A DNA stretch of 64,000 nucleotides from Tillandsia leiboldiana (GCA_029204045.2 JAQNDB010000259.1:40690-104689), one strand, 5' to 3'; positions 1 to 11,339 are shown, numbered from the stretch's first letter. The notes: generated from the letters alone by a model not told the origin. Translations and numbers: made by a program.

Positions 1-266
1 TCTTTTATCAGTTTAGAATGCTGGTTGGTTGTGTATGATTGTTGTGATTGATTGGTTGCGCATGTTAGAGCATGTACCGAACGCTACGCCGTGCATGTAC
101 AGGGGAGACTCTGCCCGTTTGCAGAGTGACCATGTATGTGTGGCGGGTCTGGGCACGTGCCGGGGAAGAGGGGTTCTTCTTTTAAAAACACAAAAAAAAA
201 TTTACACATCAAATATTCAACTTTTACGAATCGTTTCCGCTAAAACAAAACCCCCGGGGCGTGACA
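1..266 (+). repeat. 5' LTR of element B (3' part only)
   Basis: Identical by eye to 7771-8036. It ends in CCCCGGGGCGTGACA, the LTR 3' terminus shared by every gypsy element in this window. About 2.5 kb of this LTR lies upstream of the window. Confidence 0.93.
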
Positions 267-273
267 GATTAAA

Positions 274-285
274 TGGTATCAGAGA
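274..285 (+). other. Primer-binding site of element B (initiator tRNA-Met)
   Basis: TGGTATCAGAGA begins eight bases after the LTR end. It matches the complement of the plant initiator tRNA-Met 3' end and primes minus-strand DNA synthesis. The leader 286-479 has no recognisable coding content and lacks the CTGCAG hairpin found in elements A, C, D and F. Confidence 0.88.
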
Positions 286-479
286 GTTCTTTCAATCACA
301 ACAATTAGTGCCAACATCCGTAGACAACCCTCACTTGCCTACATATGAATGAAATGGGTAGGGCTTAGGACTGTAGAACGTGAGTGGCCGAAGGGGGGAA
401 AATGTTGAGTCCTCGCTTTCACTTTATGGTTGTTGTTAGCAGGGTAGTCTAAAGTTGACTCTTGTGATGTACGACAGAC

Positions 480-3400
480 ATGGCCCGTACTAGATCATCG
501 GCCGGGGACGCGGAAGCAGACGCAACAGCGTCGACGGCCGCGGAGAACCAGCTCCTGCGGCAACAACTGCAGGAGATGGCGGGGAATCTGGCCAACCTTA
601 CTGAGCACGTGCGTCAGTTGACGCAACGGCAACAGGCCGCGACGGTGACGGTCGCCCCGGGTCCCCCACAGGGGGCGACAGCGCCGGCCGCGGCACCACC
701 GACAGCGCCACCACCGGCGACGACTACGGGATCGGCGCCGGGGACGACCAGCAGGGTTACTCTGGAGGAGACTGTAGTCACACCTGCCCCGACCGTGGCT
801 GCCACCGCCGCGAGGGAGGGGACGGGTGCGATGACCGAGCGGGATCGGGTGCGGGTCAACCTGAAAGACTTCAAGAAATACGACCCACCCACGTTCGAAG
901 GGGACACGACTGATCCGTGGGTCGTTGAGAAATGGGTGGGGTCGATGGAGAAACTTTTTGAAGACCTGCTCATGGAGGACGACGAGCGGGTTCCCCTAGC
1001 AGTCCACTGCTTGGAGGGGAACGCCCGCTTGTGGTGGAAGACGGTACGCCCCGATCCTACTAAGGGTACCACTTTTCCGTCCTGGACAACCTTCAAACAG
1101 GAACTGTTCGGGGCCTTCTTCACCAACAGTGTCAAGAAAAAGTTGGAGGATGACCTGAACCACATCCAACAGGGGGACCGGACGGTCATGGAGTATCAGC
1201 GGGAGTTCGTCCGGCTAGCAAACTGCGTCCCGTTCGTCATAAGGGATGAGGCACACAAGGCGCAGCTCTTTGTGGATGGCTTGCGGAGCAATATCTTCGA
1301 GGTGGTGCAAGCAGCCGAACTACACACCTTCCAGAAAGTGGTCGACAGAGCCACTACGGTGGAGCGGGGTTTTGCGGTCACCCACGCCAGGAGGGAGAAC
1401 TCGACGCGGCTAGAGGACCGGAAGCGGCAACAGCAGAACTCGGGAGGAGGCTCTTGGGGCGGGGGCGGGGCCCCCAAACGGTGGAGACCTCAGGCAGGGT
1501 CCCGGAGCGCGCCAACAGGAGGACCGAGGCCAGGGAATAGGCCTTGTGTCACATGCGGGGGAGGGCACATTCCGGGGGAGTGCCCCCAAAAAGGCGACCA
1601 CTGCTTCAGGTGCGGCAGACGAGGGCACTTCCGCCGCAACTGCCCCTTAGGCGGGGGGTCTGCGTCCTCCGCAGCTTCTACGCCCACGCCACAGCTCTCA
1701 GGGCGGGGGAAAGCCCCTATGGCGTCGACGTCTAGGCCCCCTGCACCACGGCGCGAGGAGGACCGGCAGCCACAACCAGGCGGGAGAGTCTTCTCAATGA
1801 CCCACCAAGAGATAGATCCGCCGGAGGAAGCACTCGCAGGTACTACTTCTGTTTCCAATTCCCGTGCTAGAACCCTTTTCGACACCGGAGCAACACACTC
1901 TTTCATTTCCCGTGACTTCGTGTTTTTATTTGGTCTCGAGGAGACACCCCTCCAAAACCCCTTGACAGTGCAAACGGCGGGAGGGACCTTGGAGGCGGTC
2001 AGCGTCGTGACCGCCTGCCCGATTAATCTAGGGCGACTAGCATGCCCTTGGGATCTAGTGGTAATCCCCCTGAAGGAGTACGACGTGGTGCTGGGCATGA
2101 ACTGGCTCACGAGGTACCAGGCGCTCATCGATTGTGACAAGCGGCAGCTGCGTTTACACGAACCGGGTTTCCCTGAGCATGTGTACATGATGGGTAAGAG
2201 CATCTCCTTCCCGGCGATCATCTCAGCGACCCGGGCCAGAAGACTGGTGGAGGGTGGTTGCGTGGCCTACTTGGCATCGGTGGATTTGGCTACCCGACCC
2301 CCGACGACGCTCGCCGATATTCCAGTGGTGAGGGACTTCCCCGACGTCTTCCCCACGGAACTGCCTGGGATGCCCCCTGAACGGGAGGTGGAATTCCCCA
2401 TCGAACTACTACCGGGCACGCAGCCTATTTCGAAGGCACCTTACCGAATGGCCTTCGCAGAACTAAAGGAGCTTAAAGCACAACTGGAAGACCTCTTGGA
2501 TAAAGGGTTCATAAGACCGAGTGTGTCACCCTGGGGCGCACCGGTACTCTTCGTGCGGAAGAAAGACGAAAGCCTGCGTCTCTGCATTGATTACAGAGGA
2601 ATAAACAAAGTCACAGAGAAAAACAAGTACCCCCTGCCTAGAATAGATGACCTCTTCGACCAGCTGAGAGGGGCGACGGTCTTCTCCAAGATCGATTTAC
2701 AGTCGGGCTACCACCAACTCCGGGTTCGGGACAAGGACATTCCGAAGACTGCTTTCCGGACCCGGTACGGCCACTACGAGTTCACGGTTATGCCCTTTGG
2801 ACTCACGAACGCCCCCGCAGTCTTCATGGACATGATGAACCGGATCTTCAGACCCTTCCTAGATCGGTTCGTGGTGGTTTTCATCGACGACATACTGATC
2901 TACTCCACTACCGACGAGGAACACGAGGACCATTTGCAAACAGTCCTCCAAACTCTCAGGGAACAGGAGCTGTTCGCTAAACTCAAGAAGTGTGAGTTCT
3001 GGCTACGCGAAGTCGGCTTCCTAGGACATGTGATCTCGGCACAGGGAATCTCCGTGGATCCGAAGAAGGTGGAGTCCGTGGTCGACTGGCAGCCGCCGAC
3101 GACGGTGACAGAGGTCCGCAGTTTCCTAGGACTGGCAGGATACTACAGGCGTTTTGTAGAGGGTTTCGCGAAGATTGCTACCCCTTTGAATCGGTTGACC
3201 AGAAAAGGGGAGAAGTTCATATGGACGGCCAAATGCCAGGAAAGCTTTGAGGAACTCAAAAGGAGGTTAACCAGGGCACCAATACTTGTGCTGCCGACAC
3301 CCGGGGAAGATTACGAAGTGTACTGCGACGCCTCGGGGATCGGCCTGGGTGGGGTTCTGATGCAACAGGGGAAAGTGATTGCCTACGCGTCCAGGCAACT

Positions 3401-5234
3401 AAAGGATTACGAGAAGAACTACCCAATACACGACTTGGAGCTGGCCGCAGTAGTCTTCGTTTTAAAACAGTGGAGGCACTACCTCTTTGGGGTCCACTGT
3501 AACGTCTTCTCGGATCATCAAAGTCTTAAGTATATCTTTACCCAAAAGGAATTAAACTTGCGGCAGAGGCGGTGGCTGGAGTTGTTGAAGGACTACGACT
3601 TGACGATACAATACCATCCCGGGAAGGCAAACGTGGTGGCGGACGCCCTGAGCAGGAAAGGACGCCAAGACGGGGCGTCAAGGAGCGCGATAACGGAGCA
3701 AAACCACTTGATAGCGGAGTTCGCACGAATGCAGTTGGAAGTGGTGCCGACAGGCACGGTTAGGCAACTCCTAACCTTGGTGGTCAAGCCGACGCTACTT
3801 GAGAAGATCCGGGAGGGACAACAGACTGACCCACACCTACAGCGCGTACGAGACAAGATCCCCCTGGACCAAGAGAGCGACTTTGCAGTGGAAGACGATG
3901 GCACCCTACGGTTCCGCAGACGGATCTGCGTGCCGGATTCGTCGGAATTGAAGGAGGTAATTTGGACAGAGGCACACCGGGCCCCTTATGCGGCACATCC
4001 AGGAGGCACGAAGATGTACAGGGACTTCAAACAGACCTACTGGTGGCCCAACATGAAGGGGGACGTCACTCGACACGTAGCTCATTGCCTAGTGTGCCAA
4101 CGGATAAAGGTCGAGCATCAGCGGCCAGCAGGGAAGCTACAGCCCCTACCGGTGCCAGAGTGGAAGTGGGAGCAAATCACCATGGACTTTGTCACGGGCT
4201 TCCCACGTTCACCCCAGGGCCACGACGCAATTTGGGTCGTAGTCGACCGGTTAACCAAGTCAGCACACTTTCTGCCAGTTCATACGACCTGGACCCGAGA
4301 ACGGTTGGCCCAAACATATATCAGCGAGATCGTGAGATTACATGGAGTGCCGGCATCGATCACCTCGGACAGAGACACGCGCTTTGTCTCGAAATTTTGG
4401 CAGAGCCTTCAGCGAGCCATGGGAACCAAACTACAGTTCAGCACAGCCTTCCACCCTCAGACGGACGGACAGTCAGAGCGCGTGATACAAACCCTCGAAG
4501 ACCTGCTTCGCGCCTGTGTACTAGATTGGGGGATCGGGTGGTCACGCTACCTACCTCTCGTGGAATTCGCCTACAACAACAGCTACCAGGCCAGCATCCA
4601 GATGGCGCCCTACGAGGCCTTATATGGAAGACGCTGCCGATCCCCGATTTGTTGGGACGATCTGGGAGAACGGAAATTCTTGGGGCCCGACTTAGTGGAG
4701 GAAACGGAAGAGAAGGTTCGCCTCATCAGACAGCGCCTGCTAACCGCCCAGAGTCGCCAGAAGAGCTACGCGGACCAAAGGCGCCGCGACTTGGAATTCC
4801 AAGTGGGAGAGCATGTTTTCTTGCGGGTCTCGCCGTCCAGAGGAGTCAAGCGGTTCGGGCTAAAAGGGAAACTGAGCCCACGGTTTGTAGGGCCTTTCGA
4901 GATTTTGGAACGCATCGGCCCAGTGGCGTACCGCCTTGCCCTACCACCAAACCTTGACCGAGTCCATGACGTCTTCCACGTTTCGATGCTCCGTAAATAC
5001 CTCTCCGATCCATCGCATATCCTGGATGTCGCCATACTCGACCTTAAAGAAGACCTAAGCTTCGAGGAAACCCCCGTGAGAATCCTGGCAAGGGAAAGCA
5101 AATCACTGCGGAATCGAGCCATCCCCTACGTGAAGGTGCTCTGGAGCAACCACGAGGAGCGAGAAGCAACATGGGAGCTGGAGTCTAAAATGAGGGAGAA
5201 CTACCCGAACCTGTTCACCACCACCCGGGTCTGA
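480..5234 (+). CDS. gag-pol: Gag-Pol polyprotein of element B (1584 aa, intact)
   Basis: A single open frame encodes capsid, protease, reverse transcriptase, RNase H and integrase. The start is the first ATG after the leader (protein begins MARTRSS). Order: low-complexity N-terminus; retrotransposon Gag domain, about residues 145-270; two zinc knuckles, an atypical CX2CX3HX4C at 356 and a standard CCHC at 375; aspartic protease DTGA at 468-471; RT with FIDD at 801-804; RNase H first Asp at 950; integrase HHCC zinc finger from 1166; catalytic D1236, D1297 and E1333; chromodomain-like tail after about 1530. The length is normal for Tekay/Del chromoviruses. Two oddities are KKDES where relatives read KKDGS, and YRGINK for YRELNK, both in RT. 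All catalytic residues I looked for are present, so it may be functional. Confidence 0.93.
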   Translation: MARTRSSAGDAEADATASTAAENQLLRQQLQEMAGNLANLTEHVRQLTQRQQAATVTVAPGPPQGATAPAAAPPTAPPPATTTGSAPGTTSRVTLEETVVTPAPTVAATAAREGTGAMTERDRVRVNLKDFKKYDPPTFEGDTTDPWVVEKWVGSMEKLFEDLLMEDDERVPLAVHCLEGNARLWWKTVRPDPTKGTTFPSWTTFKQELFGAFFTNSVKKKLEDDLNHIQQGDRTVMEYQREFVRLANCVPFVIRDEAHKAQLFVDGLRSNIFEVVQAAELHTFQKVVDRATTVERGFAVTHARRENSTRLEDRKRQQQNSGGGSWGGGGAPKRWRPQAGSRSAPTGGPRPGNRPCVTCGGGHIPGECPQKGDHCFRCGRRGHFRRNCPLGGGSASSAASTPTPQLSGRGKAPMASTSRPPAPRREEDRQPQPGGRVFSMTHQEIDPPEEALAGTTSVSNSRARTLFDTGATHSFISRDFVFLFGLEETPLQNPLTVQTAGGTLEAVSVVTACPINLGRLACPWDLVVIPLKEYDVVLGMNWLTRYQALIDCDKRQLRLHEPGFPEHVYMMGKSISFPAIISATRARRLVEGGCVAYLASVDLATRPPTTLADIPVVRDFPDVFPTELPGMPPEREVEFPIELLPGTQPISKAPYRMAFAELKELKAQLEDLLDKGFIRPSVSPWGAPVLFVRKKDESLRLCIDYRGINKVTEKNKYPLPRIDDLFDQLRGATVFSKIDLQSGYHQLRVRDKDIPKTAFRTRYGHYEFTVMPFGLTNAPAVFMDMMNRIFRPFLDRFVVVFIDDILIYSTTDEEHEDHLQTVLQTLREQELFAKLKKCEFWLREVGFLGHVISAQGISVDPKKVESVVDWQPPTTVTEVRSFLGLAGYYRRFVEGFAKIATPLNRLTRKGEKFIWTAKCQESFEELKRRLTRAPILVLPTPGEDYEVYCDASGIGLGGVLMQQGKVIAYASRQLKDYEKNYPIHDLELAAVVFVLKQWRHYLFGVHCNVFSDHQSLKYIFTQKELNLRQRRWLELLKDYDLTIQYHPGKANVVADALSRKGRQDGASRSAITEQNHLIAEFARMQLEVVPTGTVRQLLTLVVKPTLLEKIREGQQTDPHLQRVRDKIPLDQESDFAVEDDGTLRFRRRICVPDSSELKEVIWTEAHRAPYAAHPGGTKMYRDFKQTYWWPNMKGDVTRHVAHCLVCQRIKVEHQRPAGKLQPLPVPEWKWEQITMDFVTGFPRSPQGHDAIWVVVDRLTKSAHFLPVHTTWTRERLAQTYISEIVRLHGVPASITSDRDTRFVSKFWQSLQRAMGTKLQFSTAFHPQTDGQSERVIQTLEDLLRACVLDWGIGWSRYLPLVEFAYNNSYQASIQMAPYEALYGRRCRSPICWDDLGERKFLGPDLVEETEEKVRLIRQRLLTAQSRQKSYADQRRRDLEFQVGEHVFLRVSPSRGVKRFGLKGKLSPRFVGPFEILERIGPVAYRLALPPNLDRVHDVFHVSMLRKYLSDPSHILDVAILDLKEDLSFEETPVRILARESKSLRNRAIPYVKVLWSNHEEREATWELESKMRENYPNLFTTTRV

Positions 5235-5259
5235 GTTTCGAGGATGAAACTCGTTTTTT

Positions 5260-5271
5260 AGAGGTAAGTGG
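5260..5271 (+). other. Putative polypurine tract of element B
   Basis: AGAGGTAAGTGG directly precedes the 3' LTR start TGTGATAAC. It is interrupted by two T residues, so it is a weaker purine tract than those of A, C, D and F. Confidence 0.6.
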
Positions 5272-8036
5272 TGTGATAACCGCGGATTTATTTTGCCTTT
5301 CGGGGCTTTCCGTCGATTTTTATTGAACCGTCTGGTTGACAATAGGGGTTCGAGGGTAATTTTTCCTTGTTTTTCTGGGCAGACGGTCGGGGCTCGCGGG
5401 TATTTTTGGTTAATAAAGCTCGCGAAACGGAGACCGGCGGCGCGATCGGTTTTGGATTCCGACCCCCGGATCTCCCAGAATAAATTCCGGAAGCTGGTAC
5501 CGTAGCCCAGGTGACTTACACAATTACCGGGGGCGGACCGAACTCTGGTCCGCAATCAGATCGAGTTTAGTCGACCAGTTTGAGGTATGGGATTAGACCA
5601 CCCCTTTTTGTTTTCCTTTCACTCGAGGGGTTAAAATTAATTTGGGGTCCAAAATCCACTACGCCCAAAACGTCTAAGTAGTCGGCCTTGGGAATTAGGT
5701 TTCCTAAACCTCGCCTCCCCCTCCTTGGCGTACAATATCCGAGCGTGGACGAGGAGCGGTTCCCCAAAACCCTCGTCCTTTCCATCGGCCGGCGTGGAAG
5801 AGAAGAGATCGATCGCCTCCCCGCAAAGATCCGACGAACGCGAAGAGGACGATCCCTCTCCTTCGCTCGGTACCGACCAAAACAAGGTGAGCCGTGTTTT
5901 CGTTTTCTTTTCTTGTCTTTTCTCGTCACGAGCGAGGGGGGGGGGTTTCTTGATTTCGTCGGAGACGGAAGGAGAGGGGCGTGCCATCGCACGCGGAGCG
6001 CCGCGCGGGGCAACCCGCGCATGCGGGGGCGCCGCGCGGGGCACCCGCATGCGGGGCGCCGTGCGGGGCCGCCCGCGCATGCGGGGGTGCCGTGCGGGGC
6101 ACCCGCATGCAGGGCGCCGCGCGGGGCAGCCCGCGCATGCGGGGGCACCGCGCGGTGCAGCCCGCGCATGCGGGGTTGCCATGCGGGGCACCCGCATGCG
6201 GGGCGCCGCGCGGGGCAGCCCGCGCATGCGGGGGCACCGCGCGGTGCAGCCCGCGCATGCGGGGGCGACGTGCGGGGCACCCGCGTGCGGGGCGCCGCGC
6301 GGGGCAGCCCGCGCATGCGGGGGCACCGCGCGGTGCGGCCCGCGCATGCGGGGGTGCCGTGCGGGGCACCCGCATGCGGGGCGCCGCGCGGGGCAGCCCG
6401 CGCATGCGGGGGCACCGCGCGGTGCAGCCCGCGCATGCGGGGGTGCCGTGCGGGGCGCCCGCATGCGGGGCGGCCGCGGGGCAGCCCGCACATGCGAGGC
6501 GCCGCGCGGACAGCACGGCGGCGCGTGGGGGGGGTTCGGTCGCTGCCGTCGGGGGCCGGCCGGTGTTGGGGCTTTTCCTTACTTCGCGTTTAAAGGTTCT
6601 TGACCTCCCCGCCCGGGGATCCCGTTTTGCAGCTTCGGGGAGCGCGCCGGGACGCGGGGAGCCGAGCGTGGTTTTTCTACTAGCGACAGGTGGGTTGTAA
6701 TTACTTTATTCCTAGCCTCTAAATTCTATCATGTTGGACGGGGTCTGTTCTAAGTGTACTGGGGTTAAATAATGATGGGCGATAGCTTATGCATGTTAGT
6801 GGGATCGCTATAGTGATTAGCGTCAGTTACCGACGGTGATTCTCTCTTTTAACCCTTATATGTCAGCGGGCCACCTTCGAGTGCGCGCAATATTACCTTG
6901 TTTTCGATTATGCACTTTACTTCATTTACCTCATTACTCTTGTTATTTATATTATGATGCTGACATGATGGTGGTTACGGTTACTTGGCTCGAGGTTGCC
7001 ACACGCGCACCCGCGGTTTGGCCACCGCAAAGGGTGCGCTTTTCCGGAAAAGTGGTCTATGACCCGTGTATACCCACGAGGTGACGTAGTGGGGCCCCTT
7101 ATTAGTGGTGGGGTTGAGGCGCCGAGGTGCGAGCGATGCGACCCGTCGGTTTAGTTGTCCGGCGTGGTCGGGTTCTGCAGGTACGGTGAGGGCCGTCGGT
7201 TTAGCTGTCCGACGTGCCCGGGTATTACAGGATGCAGGTGTACAGGTTGCCTTTCCTCCTTGGGAGGGTGGTTGCTCCAGTTGTCTTCACGGTTTGTTTT
7301 ACTATATTCTCATGCTTTACTATTTCTGCGTCACTGACATCCCACTTTGTGACAGGGTCCAGACGGGAGAGAGGTAGGCGGTGGTGAGGACGGGACAGGA
7401 GCAGCTGGGTCGCTGGGGACCCTGGACTGTATTTACTCTTTTATTCTCGCTTTTCATTACCTTGTAGTTATGTGAGTGGTTCGCGATACCCTCGTGGGGT
7501 CGGCATGGATGTCGGTACGGGCTACATTTAGTGCCCCTGGTGCAATATTTTCCCTTTTATTTCTATCGGCCATTTAAAAACCAAAAAGGCAGAAGCCAAA
7601 GAAAGGATTGCGAAAACCGTCTTTAAAAACTTGGTGTCGGGTGGGCACCGCTTTCAAACCTTGTGGATTTATGCTGATTTCGAAAACTAGCTTTCAAAAC
7701 GTAAGCGCCGGGTAGGCGCTCTTTCAAACTTGTGGATTTATCCTTTCCAAACCGATCGGCCATGTGATCTTCTTTTATCAGTTTAGAATGCTGGTTGGTT
7801 GTGTATGATTGTTGTGATTGATTGGTTGCGCATGTTAGAGCATGTACCGAACGCTACGCCGTGCATGTACAGGGGAGACTCTGCCCGTTTGCAGAGTGAC
7901 CATGTATGTGTGGCGGGTCTGGGCACGTGCCGGGGAAGAGGGGTTCTTCTTTTAAAAACACAAAAAAAAATTTACACATCAAATATTCAACTTTTACGAA
8001 TCGTTTCCGCTAAAACAAAACCCCCGGGGCGTGACA
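5272..8036 (+). repeat. 3' LTR of element B (2765 bp)
   Basis: Begins TGTGATAAC after the polypurine tract and ends GCGTGACA at the junction with element A. It contains a GC-rich minisatellite (5990-6520), an imperfect duplication near 7136-7235 around GTCGGTTTAG, and an imperfect pair of blocks at about 7617-7750. No protein gene is credible inside it. Long overlapping open frames at 5567-6700 come from the repeat array. Solo LTR S (8254-11931, opposite strand) is a diverged relative. Confidence 0.92.
5990..6520 (+). repeat. GC-rich minisatellite in B LTR (89-bp higher-order unit)
   Basis: Subunits of about 30 bp built around CCCGCATGCGGG (a perfect palindrome) or CCCGCGCATGCGGGG alternate, giving an 89-bp higher-order period: the segment starting TGCGGGGCACCCGC recurs at 6182, 6271 and 6360. 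The array lies about 0.7-1.25 kb from the LTR start. Confidence 0.9.
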
Positions 8037-8253
8037 TCTCCCCTGTCCAAATGACCGGAACCCAACACGGTCTGACCGGAACCCAACACGGTCTAAAGCC
8101 TACTCCGGAGTGGCACTCGAGGGGAGCGACCCACACGAGTAAAGTATCTCTGTCATCAATATCGCAAGTATCTCTAAATAGCAGGACTAGATCATGACCA
8201 TGATCAAAGTGGAAAACTCTGTCCACTAAAGAAAGACCCGACCTCAATCGGAT
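8037..8253 (-). repeat. Element A left (3') LTR, fragment 1
   Basis: Co-linear with A's right LTR at 58679-58895. Bounded on the left by element B and on the right by solo LTR S. It includes two copies of a 21-bp repeat beginning TGACCGGAACCCAACACGGTC (8052-8093) and a block around ACTCCGGAGTGGCACTCGAG that is also found in the LTRs of C and F. Confidence 0.9.
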
Positions 8254-9394
8254 TGTCACGCCCCGGGGGTTCGAAACGCGCGGAAGAGGAGCCACCGATG
8301 CCCCTGATTCAGCCATATATTTTTTTTTTGTGAAGCATTACTCCCCGGCGCGTGCACAGACCCGCCGCATACACAAATTCGCTCTGCAAATGAGCAGAGG
8401 CCCCTTTGTATATGCACGGCGTCTCAACTACAAAGTGTCACACAAGGCGTAGTACATACAATCTCTAACCACATCAGCTGGGGTCTCGTACACATACAAC
8501 CAAACAATTCACATGACATTCTAGCATTCACTTAGAGCATAGAGGCCGGTGTTTTGAAAGGATAAATAATCACAAGGTTTTGAAAGCGGCATCCACACGA
8601 TGCCCTCGTTTGTGAAAACAGTTCGCAAATACATAAATCCCACAAGGTTTATAAAGCTCGGTGCCCACACGACACCCACGTTTTAAAAATAGTTTTCGCA
8701 AACGGTTTTCTTTGTTTTTCATCGTTCAAAACGGCCAAGTAAGAGAGAACGTAGTGTCCATTCAATTATTCAAAAAAAGGAAAGGAAAGGGCAACATCCA
8801 CTTCGACCCCACGGGGGTGTCGCAATCCACAACTAGCTACCATGAATAATAAAAGAAAAGGGAAAGAAGAGTCACTGTATCTGAGGTCATCCAAAATTCA
8901 GATCAGCACCCTAACGTCCTCACCGGCGCCCTAGCACTCGCCCCTGGATGAACCTGTCACGGAGTGGGAAGTCAGTGACTAGAAATAATCATAATGAGCA
9001 AGAATACTATAATAAAACAAACCACTGTAACTAGAGCAACTGTCACCCCCCTCCCATATACCGTCAACAATGATCACAACCTGCACCAACAAAAACCGGG
9101 CACCCTCCCCGGACACCGCACCGGGCCCCTACCCCGGTGCCCCTCTCTGCCGAGCACCTGCCTCGGCCGCCGAGCACCTGCCTCGGCCGCCGAGCACCAA
9201 CCTCGGCGTCACCGCTCACACCCTCCACCCATGAGGGCCCCCATCCCTAACGCCACCTCCGCGTGGGGTACACGGGTCAACGTACCACTTTTCCGGAAAA
9301 GCACACCCTTGCGGTGGCCAAACCGCGGGTGTGCGTGTAGTAAAACTTGAGCCTCAGATGATAAAGCGAATAGAATGAGATTCGGAGTCAGCGT

Positions 9395-9580
9395 TGCTCA
9401 TAAGGACAACCAGAAGGGTGAACACCTTTGCTCATGAGGAAATCTTAAGGAGGAAAACACCGTTGCTCAGTGAGGAAATCTTAAGGAGGAAAACACCGTT
9501 GCTCAGTGAGAGCAACTTGAAGAGAAGCACTCCTTCGCTCACGAAGAGCATCTTAGAGAGAAACCCACCTTTGCTCATGT
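9395..9580. repeat. Short tandem repeat, about 36 bp unit, in solo LTR S
   Basis: GAGGAAATCTTAAGGAGG followed by AAAACACCGTTGCTCA is repeated, twice nearly perfectly (9438-9509) and in degraded form on both sides. Confidence 0.8.
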
Positions 9581-9865
9581 CCGCCCTTACCCAATTAACC
9601 TCGGCGAATTTACCCACCTTTTGCGTGCGTCGTCCGGCGTTCGGTACGTCCGTGATCGTGCGCCCGTCGCCAACAATGTCCTGCACTCCTGAAGGAACAA
9701 GGGCAAGTCAAGACTAAGGATCCGACACTCACACCGACTCCCACTCCTGTGCGGCGGAGTTCCCCGCCCGGCACTGGCCCGTGCGGCGGACACTCCGCCC
9801 GGGCACAGCATCGCGTGGCCCCAGCCCGCGCGGGCGCGTTGCCCGTGGTGCGGGGGCGACCCCGT

Positions 9866-11110
9866 GCGGCACCAGTCCGCGCGGGCGCCCCACCAGCGGG
9901 CGGCCCCGCGCGGCCAAGCGCCGCGCGGGTGCCTCGCCCGCGGTGCGGGGGCGACCCCGCGCGGCACCAGCCCGCGCGGGCGCCCCACCCGCGGGCGGCC
10001 CCGCGCGGCCAAGCGCCGCGCGGGTGCCTCGCCCGCGGTGCGGGGGCGACCCCGCGCGGCACCAGCCCGCGCGGGCGCCCCACCCGCGGGCGGCCCCGCG
10101 CGGCCAAGCGCCGCGCGGGTGCCTCGCCCGCGGTGCGGGGGCGACCCCGCGCGGCACCAGCCCGCGCGGGCGCCCCACCCGCGGGCGGCCCCGCGCGGCC
10201 AAGCGCCGCGCGGGTGCCTCGCCCGCGGTGCGGGGGCGACCCCGCGCGGCACCAGCCCGCGCGGGCGCCCCACCCGCGGGCGGCCCCGCGCGGCCAAGCG
10301 CCGCGCGGGTGCCTCGCCCGCGGTGCGGGGGCGACCCCGCGCGGCACCAGCCCGCGCGGGCGCCCCACCTGCGGGCGGCCCCGCGCGGCCGAGCGCCGCG
10401 CGGGTGCCTCGCCCGCGGTGCGGGGGCGACCCCGCGCGGCACCAGCCCGCGCGGGCGCCCCACCTGCGGGCGGCCCCGCGCGGCCAAGCGCCGCGCGGGT
10501 GCCTCGCCCGCGGTGCGGGGGCGACCCCGCGCGGCACCAGCCCGCGCGGGCGCCCCACCTGCGGGCGGCCCCGCGCGGCCAAGCGCCGCGCGGGTGCCTC
10601 GCCCGCGGTGCGGGGGCGACCCCGCGCGGCACCAGCCCGCGCGGGCGCCCCACCCGCGGGCGGCCCCGCGCGGCCAAGCGCCGCGCGGGTGCCTCGCCCG
10701 CGGTGCGGGGGCGACCCCGCGCGGCACCAGCCCGCGCGGGCGCCCCACCTGCGGGCGGCCCCGCGCGGCCAAGCGCCGCGCGGGTGCCTCGCCCGCGGTG
10801 CGGGGGCGACCCCGCGCGGCAACAGCCCGCGCGGGCGCCCCACCTGCGGGCGGCCCCGCGCGGCCAAGCGCCGCGCGGGTGCCTCGCCCGCGGTGCGGGG
10901 GCGACCCCGCGCGGCACCAGCCCGCGCGGGCGCCCCACCTGCGGGCGGCCCCCGCGCGGCCAGGCGCCGCGCGGGTGCCTCGCCCGCGGTGCGGGGGCGA
11001 CCCCGCGCGGCACCAGCCCGCGCGGGCGCCCCACCGGCGGGCGGCCCCGCGCGGCCGAGCGCCGCGCGGGTGCCTCGCCCGCGGTGCGGGGCGGCCCCGC
11101 GCGGCATCAA
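9866..11110 (-). repeat. GC-rich 95-bp minisatellite in solo LTR S, about 13 units
   Basis: The segment GCGGCACCAGCCCGCG recurs at 9866, 9961, 10056, 10151, 10246 and onward at 95-bp steps to about 11008, with few substitutions between units. The period is not a multiple of three, which explains why all six frames stay open for hundreds of codons. Read on the minus strand, the array sits about 0.8-2.1 kb from the LTR start, as in element B. Confidence 0.95.
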
Positions 11111-11339
11111 GCGCCGCGCGGCGCCCCGTCCGCGGCCGGTCCGGCGGCGGCGGCGGTGTTCCCCGTGAAGACCCCACCCCGACACGCCTACACCACAAAA
11201 CTAATAAAAACTCACCTTTGATCCGCCGAAAAAGAGAGGAAGAGGATCGTCCTAACGTTGCCCGGTTGATCCCGCGAGCAAGAACCTCCGTCCTTTCCTC
11301 GAAAGCCCCGCCGTCGGTCGTACAAGAGCGAAAAAGGGT

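Larger units (their letters stand above)
1..8036 (+). mobile_element. Element B: Ty3/gypsy chromovirus (Tekay/Del-like), 5' end cut by the window
   Basis: The last 266 bases of the 5' LTR (1-266) recur at 7771-8036 with no difference that I can see. Between them lie a tRNA-Met primer site, one uninterrupted gag-pol reading frame, a short purine tract and a complete 2765-bp 3' LTR. The element is inserted in the left LTR of element A: sequence resuming at 8037 matches A's other LTR from 58679. The expected target duplication is TCTCC (8037-8041), but its partner lies upstream of the window. With two full LTRs the element would be about 10.5 kb. The intact frame and identical visible LTR ends suggest a young, possibly autonomous copy. 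Confidence 0.93.

Noticed and set aside
274..285. A tRNA-Met gene
   Set aside because: Only the 12-nt complement of the tRNA 3' end is present, as expected for primer-binding sites; the same holds for the other five sites.
5235..5271. Envelope-like third gene after pol in B or C
   Set aside because: Only tens of bases separate the pol stop from the polypurine tract in both elements, so there is no room for another gene.
5567..6700. Open frames of 200-310 codons rich in Cys, Arg and Pro
   Set aside because: They lie in the LTR minisatellite of B, overlap on both strands and have no domain. Treated as artefacts.
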